Below, piece after piece: positions 1 through 5,516 of a stretch of DNA of 8,644 nt. A model generated the notes under the pieces. That model saw only the letters and a program-made list of their open reading frames with translations. It made no database searches and was not told the DNA's origin. Each line of letters starts with the position of its first letter. Position 1 is the first letter of the stretch. Made by a program: the position numbers and the translations under genes. The DNA is taken from positions 1 to 8,644 of the forward strand of contig CAMJHX010000047.1 of the NCBI GenBank assembly GCA_946405655.1, written 5' to 3'. This stretch comes from an uncultured Clostridia bacterium (GTDB lineage: Bacteria; Bacillota; Clostridia; Oscillospirales; Oscillospiraceae).

Positions 1-649
1 AGACCTTCGCCTGCGTCAGCGCGAGGCGGAGGGTGTTCTCCGGCATCTTCAGCGCATCGTCCGCGCCGAAGTCCCAGGTGCCGGTGACCTTCTGGGCGGC
101 GGAGGGGCGGATGTACTTCGTGCCCTTGATGCTGTCGCCCGTGGGCTTAAAGACGAGATCCTCCTTCGTCATCTCACCGCGCAGCACCGCGGCGGCATCC
201 ATGACGGCGTCGATGAGCGGCTTGTAGCCCGTGCAGCGGCAGAGGTTGCGGGTTTTGTTGAACCAGTCGCGGACTTCCTCTCTCGTCGGGCTTGGGTTCT
301 GCTCGAGCAGGACCTTCGCGCTGATGATGAAGCCCGGCGTGCAGAAGCCGCACTGGGCGCAGCCGTGCGCCATCCACGCCACCTGCAGGGGGTGCATGTC
401 GCTCAGGGTCCCGACGCCCTCGATCGTCGTGATCTCGGCGCCGTCCGGCACGCGGCTCATCTTATAGACGCAGCTTTTCGTGACCTTGCCGTTCATGATC
501 ACGTTGCACGCGCCGCAGTGACCCTCGCCGCAGCCGATTTTGCAGCCGGTGAGCAGCAGGTGCTCGCGCAGCACGGTGGCGAGCGTCTCGTCCTGTTCCA
601 TGACGAGCTTGCGCTCCACGCCGTTGATGATCAGTGTTTTCCGAATCAT
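1..649 (-). CDS. mop: MOP-type molybdopterin-dependent aldehyde oxidoreductase, N-terminal part (3' end beyond window)
   Basis: This is the N-terminal 216 residues of a xanthine oxidase-family aldehyde oxidoreductase, which oxidises aldehydes to carboxylic acids in the cytoplasm. Residues 1-80 form the plant-type [2Fe-2S] domain with C40, C45, C48 and C60. Residues 85-160 form the second, helical [2Fe-2S] domain with C100, C103, C137 and C139. From about residue 175 the molybdenum-binding part begins on the same chain. The numbering of all eight cysteines and long stretches of sequence (for example AQCGFC and CRCTGYKPL) match my memory of Desulfovibrio gigas MOP, so a single-chain enzyme of about 900 residues is expected. 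In that protein the cofactor is molybdopterin cytosine dinucleotide. The ATG at 649 follows AAGGAGG with a 7-base spacer; another ATG at 654 stops after two codons. The gene is probably translated together with the small upstream gene, 14 bases away. The active-site glutamate lies outside the window. Confidence 0.93.
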   Translation of the reverse strand, partial: MIRKTLIINGVERKLVMEQDETLATVLREHLLLTGCKIGCGEGHCGACNVIMNGKVTKSCVYKMSRVPDGAEITTIEGVGTLSDMHPLQVAWMAHGCAQCGFCTPGFIISAKVLLEQNPSPTREEVRDWFNKTRNLCRCTGYKPLIDAVMDAAAVLRGEMTKEDLVFKPTGDSIKGTKYIRPSAAQKVTGTWDFGADDALKMPENTLRLALTQAKV

Positions 650-663
650 AGCATGTCCTCCTT

Positions 664-939
664 TTATGTCGTTGGTGTTTGTTCCTTCGTGTGTCCGCCG
701 CAGGGGTCGTGGTCAAAGCCCTTGCCGGTGAGATCGCGCAGGCGCTCGAGCCCGCGCGCGGAGTAAAAGACGAGCTGGGATGTGCTCCCGTCCAGATTCT
801 CTCCGCTCAGGCGCAGCAGATTTGCGTTTTCATAAAAGTCGATCGGCAGCTCCCGGCGAAAGATCTCGCCGGTCCGCTCGTCCGTGACCTCCACGATGAC
901 GCTCCGCGCCGTGATTTCAAACAGCTCCTTGTCCTCCAC
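664..939 (-). CDS. Small protein of unknown function co-transcribed upstream of the aldehyde oxidoreductase
   Basis: I do not recognise this 91-residue protein. It has no signal peptide or membrane segment, so it should be cytoplasmic. Residues 6-62 alternate hydrophobic and charged residues in a pattern suggesting several beta strands; a short helix (about 63-70) follows, then a polar tail with H77, C80 and H83 (HDPCGGH), which could bind a metal but may simply be disordered. The start is GTG at 939, chosen because GGAGGT (947-952) lies 7 bases upstream and no better start exists. The stop at 664-666 abuts the ribosome site of the aldehyde oxidoreductase gene, so the pair is almost certainly one transcript with coupled translation. 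An accessory or chaperone role for that enzyme is inferred from position only. Confidence 0.75.
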   Translation of the reverse strand: MEDKELFEITARSVIVEVTDERTGEIFRRELPIDFYENANLLRLSGENLDGSTSQLVFYSARGLERLRDLTGKGFDHDPCGGHTKEQTPTT

Positions 940-976
940 AGGCAGACCTCCTCTGCTGATACTGCTTCTATTCTAT

Positions 977-1006
977 ATTTTAATCGCTTCCATCGTTTTG
1001 TATCAA
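977..1006 (-). promoter_or_regulatory. Predicted sigma-70-type promoter of the small gene and aldehyde oxidoreductase operon
   Basis: Read on the minus strand, a -35 box TTGATA (1006-1001) and a -10 box TAAAAT (982-977) are separated by 18 bases; each matches consensus at 5 of 6 positions. The first gene starts at 939, giving a leader of roughly 30 bases. The AT-rich block stands out from the GC-rich surroundings. The -35 box lies inside an imperfect dyad, TTGTA-N6-TACAA (998-1013), a possible operator. Confidence 0.6.
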
Positions 1007-1013
1007 CTTACAA

Positions 1014-1050
1014 TAAAAAGCAATTCGGAGAAAAACCGAATTGCTTTTTA
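1014..1050 (-). terminator. Strong intrinsic terminator, potentially bidirectional
   Basis: A perfect 15-bp stem (1014-1028 with 1036-1050, core AAGCAATTCGG) has a 7-base loop. The stem ends in A/T runs, so either strand gives a hairpin followed by U residues. On the minus strand it sits about 55 bases after the stop codon of the methyltransferase relic and just before the aldehyde oxidoreductase promoter. It therefore insulates that operon from minus-strand transcription coming from the right. It may have been the terminator of the lost gene. Confidence 0.85.
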
Positions 1051-1105
1051 GATATATCCAACAAAACCAAGGAAATGTGTTCCTAATCTGTCAGCCAGTC
1101 CGTTG

Positions 1106-1141
1106 TCAGAACGGGATGATCAGTGACCCGGTGATGCCGCC
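1106..1141 (-). pseudogene. Relic of a TylF-type methyltransferase C-terminus
   Basis: On the minus strand this stretch ends in codons for ITGSLIIPF followed by TGA. The intact methyltransferase ending at 1445 finishes with ITGTLIIPF followed by TAG. Over these ten codons, including the stop, most differences are synonymous third-base changes (TTC/TTT, ACC/ACA, ATC/ATT), with 13 identical bases around the shared LIIP codons. That pattern points to common coding ancestry rather than a chance repeat. Upstream of residue G (1139) the similarity ends and repeat DNA begins. It is probably what remains of a second, tandem or replaced, methyltransferase gene. The short length limits certainty. Confidence 0.55.
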
Positions 1142-1161
1142 GAATATTCCGAATTGGTCAT

Positions 1162-1181
1162 GGCGGTCACAAGGAACCGCC
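1162..1181. repeat. Short palindromic repeat element, GGCGGT stem
   Basis: A 6-bp perfect stem (GGCGGT with ACCGCC) encloses an 8-base loop CACAAGGA. It lies next to the methyltransferase relic and is the first of several hairpin-forming units in this non-coding stretch. From memory, similar ACAAGG-loop palindromes are abundant between genes of Oscillospiraceae; I cannot verify copy number here. Confidence 0.4.
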
Positions 1182-1203
1182 CTATGGCAGAAATGAAGAA
1201 AAA

Positions 1204-1395
1204 GCGAATTCGCCGAAAAAAGGCACATCGTCCCATCCTGTCCCGCGCGGGCGGATGATATCCGCCCCTACGGTGCTCCGCCGCAACCCGTCGTAGGGGA
1301 CGGCGTCCTCGACGTCCCGGCAGAATGCAGCAGATTGTTTGCCAATCTCGGGCGAATTCGCACCGCGGCACGTAGGGGAGGGGCTTGCCCCTCCC
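1204..1395. repeat. Cluster of GC-rich interspersed palindromic repeats
   Basis: This 190-base stretch holds three hairpin units. Unit one has an 8-bp stem GGGCGGAT (1249-1256 with 1260-1267). Unit two has a 6-bp stem GGGACG (1297-1302 with 1313-1318). Unit three has a 9-bp stem GGGAGGGGC (1376-1384 with 1387-1395). Each carries the flank CGTAGGGG or its complement CCCCTACG. The 10-bp palindrome GCGAATTCGC occurs twice (1204-1213 and 1352-1361). The shared flank with differing stems is typical of a mobile or amplified intergenic repeat family, which I recall as common in Oscillospiraceae-like genomes. No transposase is present. No gene is supported between 1142 and 1444; open frames there are translations of the repeats. 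Confidence 0.7.
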
Positions 1396-1444
1396 GCGCA
1401 GATCGCGCTGACCATTCACACCTTCTCCTGCGACTTCGCACTTC

Positions 1445-2362
1445 CTAAAACGGGATGATCAGCGTCCCTGTAATATCGCAGAGCGGCACGGCGGGCAGAC
1501 GCCGTCCTCTCTCCGCCTCATATCGCTCCAGCGCCCGGCGCACGCCGGGGAGACCGGGGTGGTTCCAGTCGTGCAGGAGGAGATACCCGCCCGGTTCCAT
1601 GCGGGATGCGAACCAGCGAAGCCCCGCGAGCGTGCTCTCCTCGAGATCCGCATCGAGCGAGACGAGGGCGAAGGTCTCCGCCTCCAGTCCCGCGGCGGTT
1701 TCGGGAAAGAGACCCGCGCGGACGATGGCCTTTTCCGCGCGCGGCAGGCGCTGCAGCACCGCGTCTGCCGAGGCGTTCTCATGCGCGGCGGCGAGTCCCT
1801 CCGGCGCGGCCTCATTGGGATCGAAGCCTTCGAACGTGTCAAAGAGATAGAGCGTCCGCTCCGGCTGCAGCGCGTTCATCGCGGCGGCGAACTCCCCGCG
1901 AAAGACGCCGAGCTCCGCCATCGCGCCGGGCACGGGCTCGAGCCTGCGGCAGATCGCCTCGAGCGTTTTCAGCCGCACCCAGTCGCCCGGGGCGTCGAAC
2001 AAGCCTTCGTCCCAGAGCGGCGCGCGCACGAGCGCCTCCTGCCGCTGCAGCCGGTCGACAAAAGCGTCGCCCAAGGCCGAGCGCGCCGCGTCATAGGAAG
2101 CATTGCGGTCGCGCAGCGCCATGTGGTTTTTGAGATAAAGCACCTTCTCCGGCGGCAGCGGGAAGGCGGGCGCGTCCTTAGAGGTGACGATCAGGAGATC
2201 GACCGTTCGCGCAGCGAGTGCCTCAATGGAGATCACCGGCCGCCCGAGAAAGGTCTCCCGCGCCGGGCTCGCTTCCACGAAGGCCGCAATGCGCGCCGGA
2301 TCGAGCGCCTCGCGCGCGAGCTCTCCCGCGCCGCAGCCCGTGCCGTAAACATAGAGTTCCAT
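1445..2362 (-). CDS. TylF/MycF-family SAM-dependent methyltransferase with an N-terminal Rossmann-like domain
   Basis: This 305-residue protein should transfer a methyl group from S-adenosylmethionine, probably to a sugar or other small-molecule hydroxyl. Residues 1-80 resemble a small nucleotide-binding Rossmann fold (start ELYVYGTGCGAGELA, strand at 53-60). Residues 128-305 are the methyltransferase: motif I AELGVFRGEF at 149-158, LYLFDTFEGF at 171-180, the metal- and substrate-site segment SLDADLEEST at 235-244, and LHDWNHPG at 263-270. This pattern fits the TylF/MycF family, whose characterised members methylate antibiotic sugars, but most bacterial relatives sit in glycan or unknown contexts. 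The ATG at 2362 is preceded by AAGGAGGG with a proper spacer. It is divergent from the molybdenum operon and has no visible link to it. No convincing -35/-10 pair was found for it. Confidence 0.85.
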   Translation of the reverse strand: MELYVYGTGCGAGELAREALDPARIAAFVEASPARETFLGRPVISIEALAARTVDLLIVTSKDAPAFPLPPEKVLYLKNHMALRDRNASYDAARSALGDAFVDRLQRQEALVRAPLWDEGLFDAPGDWVRLKTLEAICRRLEPVPGAMAELGVFRGEFAAAMNALQPERTLYLFDTFEGFDPNEAAPEGLAAAHENASADAVLQRLPRAEKAIVRAGLFPETAAGLEAETFALVSLDADLEESTLAGLRWFASRMEPGGYLLLHDWNHPGLPGVRRALERYEAERGRRLPAVPLCDITGTLIIPF

Positions 2363-2419
2363 GCCGTTCCCTCCTTTATTTGCAGTTTATCACACATTTA
2401 ACGAGGAAAGCGACTAGTA

Positions 2420-2460
2420 TTTCTTTACAAATCGCGCTGTGCAGTATATACTTAAAGAAA
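2420..2460. promoter_or_regulatory. Inverted repeat straddling the operon promoter; candidate operator
   Basis: Perfect 8-bp arms TTTCTTTA (2420-2427) and TAAAGAAA (2453-2460) are 25 bases apart. The left arm overlaps the -35 box and the right arm falls at the expected transcription start. Within it, AGTATATACT (2443-2452) is a perfect 10-bp palindrome covering the -10 box. The first gene downstream encodes a ModE-like DNA-binding domain, so autoregulation here is plausible. AT-rich promoter DNA produces such symmetries by chance fairly often. Confidence 0.35.
2424..2452 (+). promoter_or_regulatory. Predicted sigma-70-type promoter of the molybdenum auxiliary operon
   Basis: A -35 box TTTACA (2424-2429) and a -10 box TATACT (2447-2452; 5 of 6 consensus) are separated by the optimal 17 bases. 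Transcription would start near 2459, about 25 bases before the first ATG at 2484, leaving room only for the ribosome site CGGAGGG (2471-2477). No riboswitch fits in this leader. It is the only good promoter seen ahead of the six-gene run. Confidence 0.7.
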
Positions 2461-2483
2461 ATTAAGGAAACGGAGGGATTGCC

Positions 2484-3431
2484 ATGCCGAACCGCTCGGA
2501 TCGTCCGGAGACCGCCGCGCTGATCGTGGCGGCGGGCATGTCGTCGCGCATGGGCAATTTTAAGCCCATGCTCACCATCGGCGAGATGAGCATCGCCGAG
2601 CGCGTGATCACCACGTTTCAGCAGGCGGGCGTCTCCCGCATCGTCGTCATCACGGGCTATCAGGCGGAGCTCTTGGAGCGCCATCTCGCGGGGCGCGAGG
2701 TCGTCTTCCTGCGCAACGAGCGCTATGAGGAGACCCAGATGTTCGACTCCGCCTGCATCGGGCTTCAGTATCTGCGCGGAAAGTGTGACCGCGTGCTCTT
2801 CACGCCGGTGGACATTCCGCTCTTCACGGCGGCGACGGTGCGCGCGCTCTTAGCCTCCGACGCGCCGCTCGCCTGCCCGGTCTGCGAGGGAAGGCCCGGC
2901 CACCCGACCATGATCTCCGCCGATCTCATCGACGGGATTCTGTCTGACTCCGGGGAGAACGGGCTGCAGGGCGCGTTTTCGCGCTGCGGCGTCATGATGG
3001 AGCGCATCCCGGTCGCCGACCCCGGCGTCCTGCACGACGCGGACACGCCGGATGATTATCAGAACCTCCTGCGCTATCACAACGAGCAGCTCATCCGCCC
3101 GGTGGTGCACGTCTCGCTCGCGCGGGAGAAGCCGTTTTTCGATTCCCGCGCCGCCATGCTCCTCGCCCTCGTGCAGGAGACCGGCTCGGTGCGCATGGCG
3201 TGCCAGCGGATGCAGCTGAGCTACTCCAGCGGCTGGAACGTCATCCGCACACTGGAATCGCAGCTCAGCCGCCCGCTCGTGGAGCGCTCGCAGGGCGGCG
3301 CCGGCGGCGGCAAGAGCCGCCTCACCCCGGCAGGACAGCAGCTATTGGATCGCTACGGCGATTACACCGCCGCTGTGCGCGCCGAGGCGGAGGCGCTGTT
3401 TGACGATTATTTTCAGGGGGTGCTGGAATGA
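2484..3431 (+). CDS. MobA/MocA-like nucleotidyltransferase fused to a ModE-like DNA-binding domain
   Basis: Residues 11-200 form an NTP transferase of the MobA/MocA group, which joins CMP or GMP to molybdopterin. The nucleotide-binding loop LIVAAGMSSRMG is at 13-24 with K27, the metal-site segment TPVDIP at 107-112, GHP at 139-141, and DADTPDD at 185-191. Residues 205-300 match the winged-helix domain of ModE, the molybdate-responsive regulator: helix-turn-helix around SVRMACQRMQLSYSSGWNVI (235-254) and a glycine-rich wing ending in SRLTPAGQ (278-285). No molybdate-binding (molbindin) domain follows. A MOP-type enzyme uses the cytosine dinucleotide, so a CTP-dependent MocA-like activity is the best guess. 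As I recall, this fusion resembles proteins named the DVU_1551 family. ATG at 2484 follows CGGAGGG. Its stop overlaps the next start by four bases (ATGA), showing translational coupling. Confidence 0.88.
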   Translation: MPNRSDRPETAALIVAAGMSSRMGNFKPMLTIGEMSIAERVITTFQQAGVSRIVVITGYQAELLERHLAGREVVFLRNERYEETQMFDSACIGLQYLRGKCDRVLFTPVDIPLFTAATVRALLASDAPLACPVCEGRPGHPTMISADLIDGILSDSGENGLQGAFSRCGVMMERIPVADPGVLHDADTPDDYQNLLRYHNEQLIRPVVHVSLAREKPFFDSRAAMLLALVQETGSVRMACQRMQLSYSSGWNVIRTLESQLSRPLVERSQGGAGGGKSRLTPAGQQLLDRYGDYTAAVRAEAEALFDDYFQGVLE

Positions 3432-4447
3432 GACGCATTTGCCTTCTGCGCCATGCGCGGCCGGATTTCCCATTGGACGCGCGGCCCTGCCTCGGGCGGA
3501 CGGATCTGCCCCTCGGCGCGCTCGGGCGCATGCAGGCCTGCCGCACGGCGATCTGCATGGCGGATCTCTCCTTCGAGGCGGTCTATACGAGCCCGCTGAA
3601 ACGCGCCGCAGAGACGGCGGGCTTTTTCTCCCCGGCGGCGCGCGTGGTCGACGATCTGCGCGAGATCGACTGCGGCGACTGGGACGGGCTGGACTTTGCC
3701 GAAATTCAGCACCGCTGGCCGGAGATTTACACCGCGCGCGGTAAGGATCTCTCCCTCCCGATGCCGAACGGCGAGACCGCCGAGGCGGTCAGAGTGCGCG
3801 CCGAGCGGGCGCTGCAGCAAATACTCACGGAGACGACGGGGGACGTGCTCATCGTGGCGCACAGCTTCGTCATCCGCTCGCTGCTGAGCGATTACAGCGT
3901 CCGCCTGCCCTATGCTTCGCTCACGATTTTAGGCGAGCCGGACGCCGTCGGCATGGTGCCGGAGACGCCGCTCACGCCGGGGCTGGCTGACCTGCTGCTC
4001 ACGGTCGCTGCGCCCGGGGCAGGCGTCGAGGCGCACTGCCGCGCGGTGGAAAGAGAGGCGCGGCGCATTGCGGAAGCGCTCCCGCTCGCGCTGGATATCG
4101 ATCTGCTCTCCGCCGCCGCGCTGCTGCACGACGTCGCGCGCGCCGAGCCCGATCACGCGAAAACCGCCGCGCGCTGGCTGCATGAGCTGGGGTACGACGA
4201 TGCTGCCTATGCTGTGGCGCAGCATCACGACCACGACGGCGCCATTTTGAACGAGGGTGCAGTTTTATATCTCGCGGACAAGTGCGTGCTGGAAGATCAG
4301 GTCGTCCCGCTCGCGGAGCGGTTTGCAATGAGCGAAGCCAAGTGCCTCACCGACGAGGCGAGAGAGGCGCACGCGCGCCGGCAGCACAGCGCTGAAGCGC
4401 TTCGGGAGCAGATCAACGCGCTCTGCGGCCGCGAGGTCGTCATTTGA
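3428..4447 (+). CDS. Histidine phosphatase (RHG) domain fused to an HD-type phosphohydrolase domain
   Basis: Residues 1-165 form a phosphoglycerate mutase/CobC-like histidine phosphatase. The catalytic motif is LLRHARP (6-12, with H9), so the usual RHG reads RHA. Other active-site positions are R59 in SPLKRA, acidic E79 in REIDCGDWDG, and H145 in VAHSFVIR. Residues 200-300 form an HD domain with the metal-ligand pattern H203, H234-D235, H266/H267 and D284 (LLHDVAR, AQHHDHD, LADKC). Both halves keep their catalytic residues, so the protein may remove two phosphates in turn or cleave a nucleotide-like compound. The true substrate is unknown; in this operon a pterin dinucleotide by-product or a phosphorylated precursor is possible, by inference only. 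CobC-like cobamide work is less likely because no cobalamin genes are nearby. The start overlaps the previous stop by four bases; the next gene follows after 12 bases. Confidence 0.87.
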   Translation: MRRICLLRHARPDFPLDARPCLGRTDLPLGALGRMQACRTAICMADLSFEAVYTSPLKRAAETAGFFSPAARVVDDLREIDCGDWDGLDFAEIQHRWPEIYTARGKDLSLPMPNGETAEAVRVRAERALQQILTETTGDVLIVAHSFVIRSLLSDYSVRLPYASLTILGEPDAVGMVPETPLTPGLADLLLTVAAPGAGVEAHCRAVEREARRIAEALPLALDIDLLSAAALLHDVARAEPDHAKTAARWLHELGYDDAAYAVAQHHDHDGAILNEGAVLYLADKCVLEDQVVPLAERFAMSEAKCLTDEAREAHARRQHSAEALREQINALCGREVVI

Positions 4448-4459
4448 AAGGGTGATTGG

Positions 4460-5491
4460 ATGAACAATATTTATGCGGAAATTCTCAGCGCCATTGCCGA
4501 AAACCGACTCTGTTCGATCGAAACCACGCTCTCCTGTGTCTCCGGGTCTCTGCGCGGGGACATGTCCCGGCGTCTTGCCGCGGTCACGCCCGTGACCGAC
4601 ACGCACGGGCGGAGCTTTGCGCGCGTCACGGCAGAGGAGGCAGGCGAAACGCTCACCATCCGCGAGCCGATTCTGCCGCAGGAGCGGCTGATCGTGCTCG
4701 GCGGCGGACACATCGCCCTGCACGTCTGTGCGATCGGCGCGCGGTGCGGCTTTGCCGTCTGCGTTGTGGATGACCGCCCGGACTTTGCCAACAGCGAGCG
4801 CTTTCCGGCCGCGGCGCGGGTGCTGTGCGACCGCTTTGAAAACGGGATTCAGACGCTCGGCGTCACGCCGTTTGACTATGTGGTCGTCATCACGCGCGGA
4901 CACCGCCACGACGCCGACTGCCTCCGCGCACTGCTGGCACTGCCGGAGAGCGCGTATCTCGGCATGATCGGCTCCCGCCGCCGCACGCGCGAGCTGCTGC
5001 GGCTGCTGCAGGAGGAGGGGTATGACGCGGCGAGACTGCAGAAGATCTGCACGCCCATCGGTCTGAACATCGGCGCCGTCACGCCGGAGGAAATTGCCGT
5101 GTCCATTCTCTCGGAGGTCATTGCCTACAAGCGTCTGCCCGAGCACGGCGCGCCGGGGCGCTGCTGCAGCGACTCGGATCTGGAGCTTTCCATCCTGCGC
5201 TATCTCGCCGAAAACCGGGAGCCGAAGGCGGTCGTGACCGTGATCGAGACGAAGGGCTCCACGCCGCGCGGCGCGGGGGCAAAGATGGCCGTGAGTCCGC
5301 TCGGCAAGGTCACCGGCAGCATCGGCGGCGGCTGCAGCGAGGCCGCGGTGATCCGGGACGCGGTGCGCATCATCGGCACGGGCCGCTTTAAGCTCATGGA
5401 CATCGACCTCACAGGCGACGTCGCCGAGGATGACGGCATGGTCTGCGGCGGCACGATGCGCGTGCTGATCGAGGACGGCAGTGAGCCATGA
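4460..5491 (+). CDS. XdhC/CoxI-family molybdenum enzyme maturation factor with permuted domain order
   Basis: XdhC-family proteins bind molybdenum cofactor, help attach its terminal sulfur and insert it into xanthine dehydrogenase-type enzymes, so this is the probable maturation factor for the aldehyde oxidoreductase encoded on the other strand. Residues 76-225 are the Rossmann domain: GGGHIALH at 81-88, TRGHRHDADCL at 145-155, GMIGSRRRT at 168-176, and PIGLNIGAVTPEEIAVSI at 199-216. Residues 240-340 are the XdhC/CoxI signature domain, with TKGSTPRGAGAKMAV (264-278), IGGGCSE (288-294) and CGG (329-331). In textbook XdhC the signature domain comes first; here it follows the Rossmann domain. 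The first 65 residues are poorly conserved and may be a decayed copy. The start ATG at 4460 has AAGGG about 7 bases upstream. There is no frameshift or truncation; 343 residues is normal for this subfamily. Confidence 0.9.
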   Translation: MNNIYAEILSAIAENRLCSIETTLSCVSGSLRGDMSRRLAAVTPVTDTHGRSFARVTAEEAGETLTIREPILPQERLIVLGGGHIALHVCAIGARCGFAVCVVDDRPDFANSERFPAAARVLCDRFENGIQTLGVTPFDYVVVITRGHRHDADCLRALLALPESAYLGMIGSRRRTRELLRLLQEEGYDAARLQKICTPIGLNIGAVTPEEIAVSILSEVIAYKRLPEHGAPGRCCSDSDLELSILRYLAENREPKAVVTVIETKGSTPRGAGAKMAVSPLGKVTGSIGGGCSEAAVIRDAVRIIGTGRFKLMDIDLTGDVAEDDGMVCGGTMRVLIEDGSEP

Positions 5492-5502
5492 GCGCATACA
5501 CG

Positions 5503-5508
5503 AAGGAG
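5503..5508 (+). promoter_or_regulatory. Ribosome binding site fixing the GTPase start
   Basis: AAGGAG lies 8 bases before ATG at 5517. It decides the start against an in-frame GTG at 5481, which would sit inside the end of the XdhC-like gene, lacks a ribosome site and adds 12 residues ahead of the first strand of the GTPase fold. Confidence 0.75.
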
Positions 5509-5516
5509 AAAAGAAG

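Noticed and set aside
1162..1395. CRISPR array
   Set aside because: The repeats are few, differ in their stems and are unevenly spaced, with no constant repeat-spacer unit and no cas genes.
1120..1419. Open frames of 77-99 codons on the minus strand in the repeat region
   Set aside because: They are translations of the palindromic repeats, overlap each other in two frames and resemble no protein family.
1559..2401. A 280-codon plus-strand open frame opposite the methyltransferase
   Set aside because: The minus-strand methyltransferase carries all family motifs and a ribosome site; the plus frame is charged, arginine-rich shadow.
2363..2483. Molybdenum cofactor or other riboswitch before the operon
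   Set aside because: The predicted leader is only about 25 bases, too short for a riboswitch aptamer.
5481..5516. Upstream GTG as start of the GTPase, adding 12 residues
   Set aside because: It lies within the XdhC-like coding end without a ribosome site, while ATG 5517 has AAGGAG at the right distance and begins directly at the first beta strand.
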